From positions 124,001 to 188,000 of the forward strand of contig NZ_JNZY01000002.1 in NCBI RefSeq assembly GCF_000717655.1: 64,000 nucleotides of DNA, written 5' to 3'. The position numbers were made by a program, and so were the translations under genes. This DNA is from Streptomyces katrae (GTDB lineage: Bacteria; Actinomycetota; Actinomycetes; Streptomycetales; Streptomycetaceae). The number at the start of each line of letters is the position of its first letter. The first letter of the stretch is position 1. The notes beneath the pieces are model-generated. The model saw only the letters and a list, made by a program, of their open reading frames with translations. It made no database searches and was not told where the DNA came from. Of the stretch, positions 1 to 10,583 are shown one piece after another.

Positions 1-2573
<2,573 letters not shown>

Positions 2574-2591
2574 TCCGCCGAGGATGGCGGC

Positions 2592-3605
2592 CTACGCCGA
2601 GGCCGCCATCGGAGCGGCGAGGTCCGGCTGGAGGAGCATCTCGGCCGCGTACTCCACGAGGTGCCGCATCGTCGGCAGGTGGCGTTTGTCGCCGCCGAGG
2701 GTGGCGAGGAGGGCGTGGGCCTCGGTGCGGAAGGCGTCCAGGTCCGCGGCGTAGCGGTCGAGGACGTCCGGTGCGAGCAGGATGCGGGCGAGCTCCGCGC
2801 GGGCGCGCTCCGAGCGGCGGGCGGCGGCGCTCCGGCCCAGGATGTCCTCGCGGGCCCGCGGTGTGGGCGCGTCGTCGAGGGCGCAGGTGAGCAGATAAGT
2901 GACCGTCCCGTTGAGGAGGTCCTCATTGCGGCCGGACAGGATGTCTTCCTGGTCGTTGAACAACTGCCACAGGATGCCGAATATGTAGCCGAACTCCCGC
3001 CACAGTTCTACTCTTTCGTCACTCGCGCCCGACAATATCGCCGCCATCGCCGTGATCATCGAGAACGGCCCGCCGGATTTCCCGCGGTAGACCTCGATCA
3101 CCGATTTCCGGGTGGCACGGTCGGCATCTCCGTCGATGTCGCTCAGCTGCCCCCCGGTGCCCACCACCCAGCCGGTCGCGAGCTCCTCCGTCAGTGCCCC
3201 CTGGACCGCCGCCGGCACCGGGAGGGACCGGACGATCTGGAGCGGGAGCACCGCCCCGCTGAGCACCGAGGCCAGCAGCGCCTCGTTCTGGCCCAGGCTG
3301 TCGGAAGCGGCCGTGCCGTGCCCGTCTGCCAGGTCGTCGAGGTAGCAGGCCGAGGTCCACCACAGCACGTGCACCGCGGCCAGCGGGACGGCCGGCTCGG
3401 GGTCCCCCGTCTCGATGGCGTGCACCATCATCGGGAGCACCGACAGGGGATGCCTCAGTTTCTGATGCCGGAGGAGTCTGCTCACCGCGCTCTTGGCGGC
3501 GCCCGTACCCGAGTTCGGGGCGAGGCGTAAGAGGGCGGTCGCCAATTCCGCCTCGATGTCCAACGAGACTTGCCGGTGCAGGTCCACGTACGTCACACAA
3601 TTCAC
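2592..3605 (-). CDS. Isoprenyl diphosphate synthase-like (polyprenyl synthetase family) protein
   Basis: 337 residues, all-helical trans-prenyltransferase family. The first Asp-rich motif is intact, DDLAD at 90-94. The second, at 217-221, is NDQED instead of DDxxD, inside GILWQLFNDQED, which matches the family layout. Family members join isopentenyl units or, as in ComQ, prenylate peptides; the changed second motif makes plain chain elongation uncertain. GTG at 3605 was chosen for AGGAAGGAAAG five bases upstream. Codon 26 is TTA (3528-3530), so translation should depend on the bldA tRNA, a mark of developmentally timed genes. The part around 2900-3130 is visibly less GC-rich than its neighbours, suggesting transfer. 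No terpene cyclase or precursor peptide lies beside it. Confidence 0.75.
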   Translation of the reverse strand: MNCVTYVDLHRQVSLDIEAELATALLRLAPNSGTGAAKSAVSRLLRHQKLRHPLSVLPMMVHAIETGDPEPAVPLAAVHVLWWTSACYLDDLADGHGTAASDSLGQNEALLASVLSGAVLPLQIVRSLPVPAAVQGALTEELATGWVVGTGGQLSDIDGDADRATRKSVIEVYRGKSGGPFSMITAMAAILSGASDERVELWREFGYIFGILWQLFNDQEDILSGRNEDLLNGTVTYLLTCALDDAPTPRAREDILGRSAAARRSERARAELARILLAPDVLDRYAADLDAFRTEAHALLATLGGDKRHLPTMRHLVEYAAEMLLQPDLAAPMAASA

Positions 3606-3636
3606 AGGCGCTTTCCTTCCTGAGTGAAATGGGGTC

Positions 3637-3648
3637 GGCGTTAACGCC
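3637..3648. promoter_or_regulatory. Perfect 12-bp palindrome upstream of the prenyl synthase-like gene
   Basis: GGCGTTAACGCC lies 32 bases upstream of the GTG at 3605, between that gene and the end of the ATPase gene at 3679. It could be an operator. No matching regulator is known. Confidence 0.3.
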
Positions 3649-3678
3649 CCAGATTGGATCATTTGGTACTGGGGGGAT

Positions 3679-4143
3679 CTAGAGCGATTCTCGGACTTGG
3701 CCGAATGTGGCCCGTGCCGGTTCGGTACGGGGTCCGTCGCATTCGAACCACACCGTTTTCCCGGAGGCCGTCGGCTCCGCACCCCAGCGGTCGGTCACGG
3801 CCTCGACCAGCCGCAGCCCCCGCCCGCCGTCGGCGATCCCCCCGTCGTCGCCGCGCGCCACGCGCACCGGGCTCGGGCAGTCGTCCGCCACCTCGACCCG
3901 CACCCCGCCGGGCCCGCACAGGATGAGCACCGAGCACGCCCGGCCCGGGACGTGCCGGACGACATTGGAGACGAGCTCGGTCAGCGCCAGCTCGGCGGCG
4001 TGGGTCAGCCCGGCCAGGCCCCAACTGGCCAGGTAGATCCGCAGGATGCGCCGCATGTGCCGGGCGGAATGCTCACTCACGGTGAAGCCCATGCGGTAGC
4101 TCTCGCCAAGTCCGGTGGCTGAATGCTCAGTTGCGCGATTCAC
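3679..4143 (-). CDS. RsbW-like ATP-binding protein (anti-sigma factor type histidine kinase fold)
   Basis: 154 residues making up little more than one HATPase_c domain. The N-box ELALTELVSNVVRH (Glu56, Asn60), the D-box VEVADDCPS and the glycine box GGRGLRLVEAV are all present. Such stand-alone proteins bind partner proteins (sigma factors, anti-anti-sigma factors) and act as protein kinases or switches. In Streptomyces many pair with XRE-DUF397 modules, and the divergent neighbour here is an XRE gene. GTG 4143 gives the usual variable leader; an inner ATG at 4092 is an alternative, and neither has a strong ribosome site. Confidence 0.8.
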   Translation of the reverse strand: MNRATEHSATGLGESYRMGFTVSEHSARHMRRILRIYLASWGLAGLTHAAELALTELVSNVVRHVPGRACSVLILCGPGGVRVEVADDCPSPVRVARGDDGGIADGGRGLRLVEAVTDRWGAEPTASGKTVWFECDGPRTEPARATFGQVRESL

Positions 4144-4227
4144 GTCACCAGAGTGCGATGGTGTGGTTACGCTCGGCTACGGACTGAAACGAACGCCGCA
4201 AGGCGTGTGCTTGGGGGTGACCGCCTC

Positions 4228-5076
4228 ATGGTCAACATCCGCGATCTCGATCCCAGCGCGTCCCCGCTGGATTACTACGGGGCGGAGCTGCGCCGCCTGA
4301 GGGAGGAGGCCAAGCTCAAACAGGGGCAGCTCGGGGACATCGTGTTCTGTACGGCCTCGCTGATCGGGCAGATCGAGACGGCGCGGAAGGTGCCGACCCG
4401 GGACTTCTCGGAAAGGGTGGACGTGGCGCTCGGTACGGACGGGGCGCTCTCCCGGCTGGTGGGGCTGGTGTTGCGGAGCCAGCTTCCGACCTGGTTCCAG
4501 GCGTACGCCGAGATGGAGGCGAGGGCTGCATACATCTCCACCTTCCAGGCGCAGTTGGTCTACGGGCTGCTGCAGACAGAGGAGTACGCGCGGGCCGTGC
4601 TGGGCGTGCGGACCGAGGGGGACCTCGACGCGAAGGTGGCCGCCCGGATGGAGCGGCAGCGGATACTCGACCGCGAGAACCCGCCACTGATGTGGGTGGT
4701 CATGAGCGAGGCCGTACTGCACCAGGAGATCGGCGGCCGGGAGGTCATGTGGAACCAACTCGCCCACTTGTTGGCCCTACGGAGGCGGGAGTGGGTGCAG
4801 GTGCAGATCCTGCCGTTCGAGACGGGCGCACATGCGGGGCTGCCGGGGTCGTTCACGCTTCTACGGTTCGAGGACGACCCGGACCTCGTCTACACCGAGG
4901 ACTTCGTACAGGGCCATATGACGGCCAATCCGCGGGCTCTCAGGGAGGGTTCGCTCCGTTACGATCATTTGCAGGCCGCCGCTCTCTCCGTGGAGGACTC
5001 GGCGGCACGGATCGCCCGCGTAATGGAGGAGCGTTATGGACACCATCCAGGAGCTGACGGGCGCGCGGTGGCGTAA
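4228..5076 (+). CDS. XRE-family regulator with DUF5753 domain
   Basis: 282 residues. An N-terminal helix-turn-helix (about 17-75, with LKQGQLGDIV and SLIGQIETARK) is followed by the C-terminal DUF5753 domain found in WhiJ-like regulators. ATG 4228 follows GGGGGTGA at a good distance; the frame is open further upstream but has no comparable site. The gene overlaps the DUF397 gene by 41 bases and leads an apparent operon with it and two Ser/Thr kinases. In this family the DUF397 partner modulates the DNA-binding protein, often in development or antibiotic control; the target here is unknown. Confidence 0.9.
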   Translation: MVNIRDLDPSASPLDYYGAELRRLREEAKLKQGQLGDIVFCTASLIGQIETARKVPTRDFSERVDVALGTDGALSRLVGLVLRSQLPTWFQAYAEMEARAAYISTFQAQLVYGLLQTEEYARAVLGVRTEGDLDAKVAARMERQRILDRENPPLMWVVMSEAVLHQEIGGREVMWNQLAHLLALRRREWVQVQILPFETGAHAGLPGSFTLLRFEDDPDLVYTEDFVQGHMTANPRALREGSLRYDHLQAAALSVEDSAARIARVMEERYGHHPGADGRAVA

Positions 5077-5296
5077 GTCCTCGTATAGCGCTGACACGGG
5101 TGGCGAGTGCGTCGAGTGTGCGCCCCTCGGCGCCGCCGCCTGGCGCAAGGCTTCGTACAGCGGTGACACCGGCGGTGATTGCATCGAGGTCGCCTCGCAG
5201 CCCTGCCTGATCGCCGTCCGGGACTCCAAGAACCCCGAAGGCCCCGCCTTCACCGTGAGCCCCGCCGCCTTCGCTGCGTTCATCGGCGCCCTCTAG
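5036..5296 (+). CDS. DUF397 small protein with a duplicated N-terminal motif
   Basis: 86 residues, partner of the XRE protein; the ATG at 5036 lies inside that gene's end with GGAGCG just upstream. The DUF397 signature W-R-K-S-S-Y-S occurs twice: RWRKSSYSADTGGECVE (about 11-27) and AWRKASYSGDTGGDCIE (about 36-52). Only the second copy continues into the canonical AVRDSKNPEGP tail. A normal DUF397 protein is about 60-65 residues, so this one carries an internal partial duplication. Its stop is two bases before the next start, so it is probably coupled to the kinase. Confidence 0.9.
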   Translation: MDTIQELTGARWRKSSYSADTGGECVECAPLGAAAWRKASYSGDTGGDCIEVASQPCLIAVRDSKNPEGPAFTVSPAAFAAFIGAL

Positions 5297-5298
5297 GA

Positions 5299-6804
5299 GT
5301 GAAGCAGCACATAGGGCCGTTCCGGACGGTCGCTGTGCTCGGCCAGGGCGGGATGGGCCGGGTGGTGCTGGGGGTGGGGCCGGACGGGCGGTTCGTCGCG
5401 GTCAAGCAGGTGCATGCCGAGCTGGCCGGGGACGAGGGGTTCCGAGCGCGGTTCCGCCGCGAGGTCGATGCCTCGCGGCGGGTGGCCGGCGGCTACACCG
5501 CGGCCGTGATCGACGCCGATCCCGAGGCGGAGATGCCGTGGCTGGCCTCGCAGTTCGTGCCGGGGCCCTCGCTGAGCCAGGCCGTGGAGACCGCCGGGCC
5601 GCTGCCCGAGGAGGCGGTGCGCCGACTGGCCGCAGGGCTCGCGCACGCCCTGGCCGACGTACACCGCGCGGGGCTGATCCACCGGGACCTCAAGCCGTCC
5701 AACGTGCTGCTCGCGGAGGACGGCGTACGGGTCATCGACTTCGGCATCGTGCGGGCGGTGGGGGACCAGACCCGGATCACGCACGCGGGCGCGCTCATCG
5801 GCTCGCCCGCGTACATGTCACCGGAGCAGGTGCTGGGGCAGGAACTCACCCCGGCCGCCGACGTGTTCTCGCTCGGTGCGACCCTCGTCATGGCCTGTAC
5901 GGGCAAGGCGCCGTTCGCCGGGAGCTCGGTGCCGCGGATCCTGCACGAGGTCGTGCACGCCGAACCGGACCTGGGTGACGTACCGGCCGGGCTGCGTGAC
6001 GTGATCGCCCGGTGCCTGGCCAAGCATCCGGCCGAGCGGCCGACGCCGGGCGAGCTGCTGACCGCGGTCGGTGAGCTGACGCCCTCGGCGCGGCCGTGGC
6101 CGGACGCGGTGAACGGGCTGATCGACGAGCAGCTGGCCGTGACGGCCGAGCTGGTGAGCGGGGCCACGGCTGCCGAGACGGTCCCCTTGTGGCGCCGCCG
6201 CTGGCCCCGGCCGCTGATCGTGGCGGTTGCCGTGGCGGGTGTCGTGGCCGTGGCCGGGCTGACCGTGGGGCGGTCGTACCTCGGGGAGACGTACCGCGAC
6301 TTCATATCGGACATCCGGTCGGCAGGGCTGGCGCAGAAGAAGGACAAGTACCCGGCGAGGCCCCCGTCCTGCGAACAGGTCCGGGACACGTTGCGCGTGC
6401 CGACCGGTTTCGACCAACCGGACGGGTTCGGGCCGGTCGATGAGTCCGGCTCGGGCTATGCCCGCTGCACCTGGACCAACCGGACCGGTGACGAGATCGA
6501 AGCGGAGTGGACGTTCTTCTCGACCGAGAAGGGTGAGCGCACCGGGGCCCAGCGGGCGAAGAAGCGCCTCGAGGTCTTCTACGAACCCGGCAAGACCCGG
6601 CGTGACATCGACCTCGGGTTCGCCGACGAGGGTCTGTGGCAGCCGCCTCCCAAGGACGACAGGTTTCCGAACTGCCGTCTGTACGTACGGGACGTCAACA
6701 TGGTGCTCCACGTCTCGGTGACGGGCCCCCGCTACCCGACCGGCAGATGTGAGGCCGTCACGCGGGAGCTCGCCGCCTCGGTCGTGGAACGGGTGGGGAA
6801 GTGA
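5299..6804 (+). CDS. Transmembrane Ser/Thr protein kinase (paralogue 2 of 3)
   Basis: 501 residues from GTG 5299. The kinase domain begins almost at once: GQGGMGRV (15-22), Lys36, HRDLKPSN with Asp130, DFG at 147-149. One membrane helix (about 303-322) leads to an outer domain with the four cysteines shared by its paralogues (SCEQV, RCTW, NCRL, RCEA). No in-frame ATG or GTG lies just upstream. The GTG is two bases after the DUF397 stop, and the AGGAG of that stop region overlaps it, so translational coupling is likely. Its stop overlaps the next kinase start. Expected to be active. Confidence 0.92.
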   Translation: MKQHIGPFRTVAVLGQGGMGRVVLGVGPDGRFVAVKQVHAELAGDEGFRARFRREVDASRRVAGGYTAAVIDADPEAEMPWLASQFVPGPSLSQAVETAGPLPEEAVRRLAAGLAHALADVHRAGLIHRDLKPSNVLLAEDGVRVIDFGIVRAVGDQTRITHAGALIGSPAYMSPEQVLGQELTPAADVFSLGATLVMACTGKAPFAGSSVPRILHEVVHAEPDLGDVPAGLRDVIARCLAKHPAERPTPGELLTAVGELTPSARPWPDAVNGLIDEQLAVTAELVSGATAAETVPLWRRRWPRPLIVAVAVAGVVAVAGLTVGRSYLGETYRDFISDIRSAGLAQKKDKYPARPPSCEQVRDTLRVPTGFDQPDGFGPVDESGSGYARCTWTNRTGDEIEAEWTFFSTEKGERTGAQRAKKRLEVFYEPGKTRRDIDLGFADEGLWQPPPKDDRFPNCRLYVRDVNMVLHVSVTGPRYPTGRCEAVTRELAASVVERVGK

Positions 6805-8360
6805 TGAGACCGCTCAAGGAGTCCGATCCGGCCACGGCGGGACCGTACCGGCTGCTCGCCGAGCTCGGCCGGGGCGGCATGGGCCGCGTGCTGCTCGGCG
6901 CCGCACCGGACGGGCGGCTCGTCGCCGTCAAGCAGGTGCACGCCCGGCTCGCCGACGACGACGGCTTCCGGGTCCGGTTCCGGCGGGAGGTCGCCGCCTC
7001 GCGGAGGGTGTCCGGCGCCTTCACGGCCGCGGTCCTGGATGCCGACGCGGACGCGGAGGCGCCTTGGCTGGCCTCGGTGTTCGTGACCGGGCCCTCGCTG
7101 GGGGCCGCGGTGGAGAGGGCCGGAGCGCTGCCCGAGGAGACCGTACGCAGGCTCGCCGCCGGGCTGGCGACGGCCCTCGCCGAGATCCACCGGGCGGGGC
7201 TGGTGCACCGGGACCTCAAGCCCGACAACGTGCTGCTCGCCCGGGACGGGGTGCGGGTGATCGACTTCGGGATCGCGCGGGTGGCCCGGCCCGGCGAGGT
7301 CACCGAGCTGACCCAGGCCGGGACGGTCATCGGCTCACCCGCGTTCATGTCGCCCGAGCAGGCCGAGGGCGGTGAACTGACCCCCGCGAGCGACGTGTTC
7401 TCCCTCGGGTCAGTCCTGGCGCTGGCCGCGACGGGCCGCAGCCCCTTCGCGGCGGCGACGGTGGTGCTGACCTTGTACAACGTCGTGCACGCTGAACCGG
7501 ACCTCCTCGGCCTCCCGCCGGGTCTGCGTGAGCTTGTCACCCGGTGCCTGGCCAAGGACCCGGCGGCCCGGCCGTCCCCCGCCGAGATCCTGGGCCTGAC
7601 CGGCGCGGCCGGCGCCGCGCAGTGGCCGCCCGCGGTCGAGCGGATGGCCGCCGCCCAGCAGGAGGAGGTCGAGGCCCTGCTCCGGGACCCGGACGGCGCG
7701 GCCCGCGCGCTCGGGGGCCCGGACGTGGACCCGGACGCCGCGACCGCCACCGCGGCGGCGGTCCGCCCGGAGCGGGCCCACGCGCCGCGCGGCCGGCGGC
7801 TGCGCCTGCGCCCGCGGAACCTGCTGCTGGCCGCGGGCGTCCTCGTGGCGGCCGGGGCCGGGGTGACGTACGGGTTGCGCGCGCTGGAGGAGCCGCCGCC
7901 GGCCGAGGCGGACCGGTACCTGAGCGTGCCGTTGTGCTCGGAGGCGGCCGGGAAGCTGCCGCTGCCGCAGCAGGAAATGCGCCGGGCCGGCGACAACGAC
8001 TCACCCGTGAAGTCGTACGTGGCCTGTGACTGGGTGGTGGCCTTCGACGAGTCCGCCGGTGAGAAGCCGCCGCCGCACGCGTACGTCAGCTGGTCCGTGG
8101 AGCGCAGCGGCCGCGTCCCGGGCAGCGGGGCGGAGCGCACGCGGTTCAACCTGGGCAGCGGGCGGGCCGAGACCGGTCTCGGGGCGGGGGACGGCGCGCG
8201 CTGGTCGACTCCGATGACCGCGCAGACCTGTTCGCTGGGCGTGAGCGACGGCAACCTCCTGGTGCGGGTGGCCCTCGGCGGTCCGGAGCATCCCGCCGCG
8301 ACCTGCGAGGCCGAGGCGAAGGAGATCGCCCGGGCCGCGCTGGCGGCCGTCCCGCGCTGA
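6801..8360 (+). CDS. Transmembrane Ser/Thr protein kinase (paralogue 3 of 3)
   Basis: 519 residues from GTG 6801; ATG 6804 is equally possible, and both overlap the preceding stop, with GGTGGGG upstream. The kinase motifs are complete: GRGGMGRV (23-30), Lys44, [14 protein letters not shown] and [10 protein letters not shown]. One membrane helix (about 338-357) precedes an outer domain with the shared cysteines (LCSEA, ACDW, TCSL, TCEA). Sequence is closest to paralogue 1 in the kinase domain. Translationally coupled to kinase 2, so the two are probably made in fixed ratio and may form hetero-oligomers. Confidence 0.92.
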   Translation: MMRPLKESDPATAGPYRLLAELGRGGMGRVLLGAAPDGRLVAVKQVHARLADDDGFRVRFRREVAASRRVSGAFTAAVLDADADAEAPWLASVFVTGPSLGAAVERAGALPEETVRRLAAGLATALAEIHRAGLVHRDLKPDNVLLARDGVRVIDFGIARVARPGEVTELTQAGTVIGSPAFMSPEQAEGGELTPASDVFSLGSVLALAATGRSPFAAATVVLTLYNVVHAEPDLLGLPPGLRELVTRCLAKDPAARPSPAEILGLTGAAGAAQWPPAVERMAAAQQEEVEALLRDPDGAARALGGPDVDPDAATATAAAVRPERAHAPRGRRLRLRPRNLLLAAGVLVAAGAGVTYGLRALEEPPPAEADRYLSVPLCSEAAGKLPLPQQEMRRAGDNDSPVKSYVACDWVVAFDESAGEKPPPHAYVSWSVERSGRVPGSGAERTRFNLGSGRAETGLGAGDGARWSTPMTAQTCSLGVSDGNLLVRVALGGPEHPAATCEAEAKEIARAALAAVPR

Positions 8361-8379
8361 GCCGGGCGGTTCCGTCGGG

Positions 8380-8427
8380 GAGAACACGTTCTCGTTCTGA
8401 CCTTCCGTCAGAATGGAACGTGTTCTA
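8380..8427. promoter_or_regulatory. Double KstR-like operator in front of the acyl-CoA dehydrogenase gene
   Basis: TGGAACGTGTTCTA at 8414-8427 matches the published KstR consensus TNNAACNNGTTNNA exactly. A second box, GAGAACACGTTCTC (8380-8393), keeps the AACNNGTT core with perfect GAGAAC/GTTCTC arms. Between them TTCTGAC (8395-8401) and GTCAGAA (8407-8413) form another inverted repeat. The distal end is only 11 bases from the ATG at 8439, so a bound repressor would block transcription there. Confidence 0.8.
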
Positions 8428-8438
8428 GCCTGCCGCGC

Positions 8439-10571
8439 ATGGGCATCGGAATCACTGGGGAACAGCGGGATCTGGCCGGGGCCGTACGGGGCTGGGTGGC
8501 GCGGGCCGTGCCACCCGAGGAGGTGCGCAAACTGCTCGACACCCCGCCGCAGACCGGGGCGCGGCCCGCCTACTGGGACGCGATGGCCGCGCAGGGACTG
8601 CTCGAGCCGCACCTGGAGGGCGGCACCCTGCTCGACCTGGCCGTCGTCGTCGAGGAGGCCGCCCGGGCGGCGCTGCCCGGGCCGTTCCTGCCGAGCGCGC
8701 TGACGTCCGTACTGCTCGACCGGGCCGGGGCCGGACCCCTCGACGGACGGGTCGGCGCGGTCGCCCTCGGCCCGGGGACCCTGACCGCCGTCGCCGCCCG
8801 GGGCGGCGGGTACCTGCTCGACGGCGACGCACCCCCGGTGCTCGGCGCCGGGGAGGCCGACCTCGTGCTGCTCGCCGCCGAGGCCGCGCACGGAACGTGC
8901 TGGTTCGCCGTGGACGCCGCCGCACTGGACATCCGTACGCACGACAGCGCCGACCCGACCCGGCCCACCGCCGAGGTGCGGGCCCGCGCCGCAAGCGTGC
9001 CGCCCGGGCGCCTGCTCGACCTGGACGCGGCCCTGGTCCGGGACCTGGCCTGCACCCTGTTCGCCGCCGACGCCTGCGGCACCGCCGCCTGGGCGCTGCA
9101 CACGGCCGCCGAGTACGCCAAGGTGCGCGAGCAGTTCGGCCGGCCCATCGGGCAGTTCCAGGGCGTCAAGCACCTGTGCGCCGACATGCTGGTGCGCCTC
9201 GAACAGGCCCGCGCCCTGGCCTGGGACGCCGCCCAGGTGATGGACGCGCCGGCCCCGGTGCGCTCGCTCGTGGCCGCGCTGGCCGCCGGGACCGCGCTCG
9301 ACGCCGCCTACTCCTGTGCCAAGGACTGCATCCAGGTCCTCGGCGGGATCGGCTTCACCTGGGAGCACGACGCGCACGTGCACCTGCGCCGGGCCGTCGT
9401 CGCCCGCCAGCTCCTCGGACCCGGCGACGGGCACCGCCTGCGGGCCGTCCGCCTCGCGGCGGCCGGAGCCCGGCGCGAGCTGCGCCTGGAACTGCCCGCG
9501 GAGGCGGAGACCCACCGCGCGAAGGCCCGTACCGCCATCGAGGACGCGCGCGGGCTCGACCCGGCGGCCGCCCGGCGGGTCCTGGCCGCCACCGGGTACG
9601 CGGCCCCGTACCTGCCGCCGCCCCACGGGCTCGGCGCAGGGCCCGTCGAGCAGCTCGTCGTCCAGCAGGAACTGCGCGCGGCCGGGGTCAGGCTCGCCGA
9701 CCTCGGGATCGCCACCTGGGTCGTGCCGTCACTGCTCGCCTACGGGACCGACGCGCAGCGGGAGCGGTACCTGCCGGCGACCCTGCGCGGGGACGTCACC
9801 TGGTGCCAGCTGTTCTCCGAGCCGGGGGCGGGCTCGGACCTGGCCTCGCTGCGGACCAGGGCGGAGCGGACGGCGGACGGCTCCTGGAAGGTCAACGGAC
9901 AGAAGGTGTGGACGAGTTCCGCGCACAGCGCCGACTTCGGGATCCTGCTGGCCCGGACCGACCCGGCCGCCCCCAAGCACAAGGGGCTCGGCTACTTCGT
10001 GGTCGACATGAAGAACACCCCGGGGATCGACGTGCGCCCGCTCAAGGAGATCACCGGCGAGGCCCTCTTCAACGAGGTCTGGTTCGACGAGGTCCTGCTG
10101 CCCGCGGACGCCCTCGTCGGAGCCCCCGGCGACGGCTGGAAAGTCGCCCGCAACACCCTCGGCACCGAGCGGGTCCACATGGCCGACCAGATGACCTTCG
10201 ACACCGGGATCGAGGCGCTGATCGCCCGCTCGGCGGAACTCGACGGCGCGTACCGGGCGCGGATCGGGGCGCTCGCCGCCGAGGCGCACGCCCTGGCCTG
10301 CATCGGGCTGCGCACCACGCTCCAGCAGGTGTCGGGGCTGGAGCCGGGCGCGGGTGCGTCCGTGCGCAAGCTCGTCCAGACCCCGCACCAGCAGCGGACC
10401 GCCGAACTCGCGCTCGAACTGCTGGGCCCGGCGGGCGCGGTTCGGGAGGGGGCGGGGGAGCGGGCGGTGCACGGGATGCTCATGTCCCGCTGCCTGACCA
10501 TCGCCGGGGGCACCACGCAGGTCCAGCTCAACGTCGTCGCCGAGCGCATCCTCGGCCTCCCCAGGGATTAG
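8439..10571 (+). CDS. Fused acyl-CoA dehydrogenase (two ACAD units in one chain)
   Basis: 710 residues, twice the usual ~380. An N-terminal ACAD unit (about 1-330, ending with QVLGGIGFTWEHD) is followed by a second unit (about 345-710) with CQLFSEPGAGSDLASL and WTSSAHSADFG for FAD and substrate contact, and AGGTTQVQLNVVAERILGLP at the end. In actinobacterial steroid catabolism the side-chain dehydrogenases (ChsE/FadE pairs) are alpha2beta2 heterotetramers; this chain looks like such a pair fused. It should introduce the alpha-beta double bond in a CoA thioester, probably a sterol side-chain intermediate given the KstR boxes and neighbours. No ribosome site precedes ATG 8439, so the start could be leaderless. 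Confidence 0.87.
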   Translation: MGIGITGEQRDLAGAVRGWVARAVPPEEVRKLLDTPPQTGARPAYWDAMAAQGLLEPHLEGGTLLDLAVVVEEAARAALPGPFLPSALTSVLLDRAGAGPLDGRVGAVALGPGTLTAVAARGGGYLLDGDAPPVLGAGEADLVLLAAEAAHGTCWFAVDAAALDIRTHDSADPTRPTAEVRARAASVPPGRLLDLDAALVRDLACTLFAADACGTAAWALHTAAEYAKVREQFGRPIGQFQGVKHLCADMLVRLEQARALAWDAAQVMDAPAPVRSLVAALAAGTALDAAYSCAKDCIQVLGGIGFTWEHDAHVHLRRAVVARQLLGPGDGHRLRAVRLAAAGARRELRLELPAEAETHRAKARTAIEDARGLDPAAARRVLAATGYAAPYLPPPHGLGAGPVEQLVVQQELRAAGVRLADLGIATWVVPSLLAYGTDAQRERYLPATLRGDVTWCQLFSEPGAGSDLASLRTRAERTADGSWKVNGQKVWTSSAHSADFGILLARTDPAAPKHKGLGYFVVDMKNTPGIDVRPLKEITGEALFNEVWFDEVLLPADALVGAPGDGWKVARNTLGTERVHMADQMTFDTGIEALIARSAELDGAYRARIGALAAEAHALACIGLRTTLQQVSGLEPGAGASVRKLVQTPHQQRTAELALELLGPAGAVREGAGERAVHGMLMSRCLTIAGGTTQVQLNVVAERILGLPRD

Positions 10572-10583
10572 GAGTTGTCGGGC

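Noticed and set aside
2592..3605. Terpene biosynthetic cluster
   Set aside because: No cyclase, P450 or other pathway gene lies beside the prenyl synthase-like gene.
3606..3678. Short precursor peptide for a ComQ-like enzyme
   Set aside because: The 73-base gap contains no peptide frame with a start signal.
4123..4227. Longer N-terminus for the XRE gene
   Set aside because: ATG 4228 has GGGGGTGA upstream and starts the family sequence; the longer form overlaps the divergent ATPase start.
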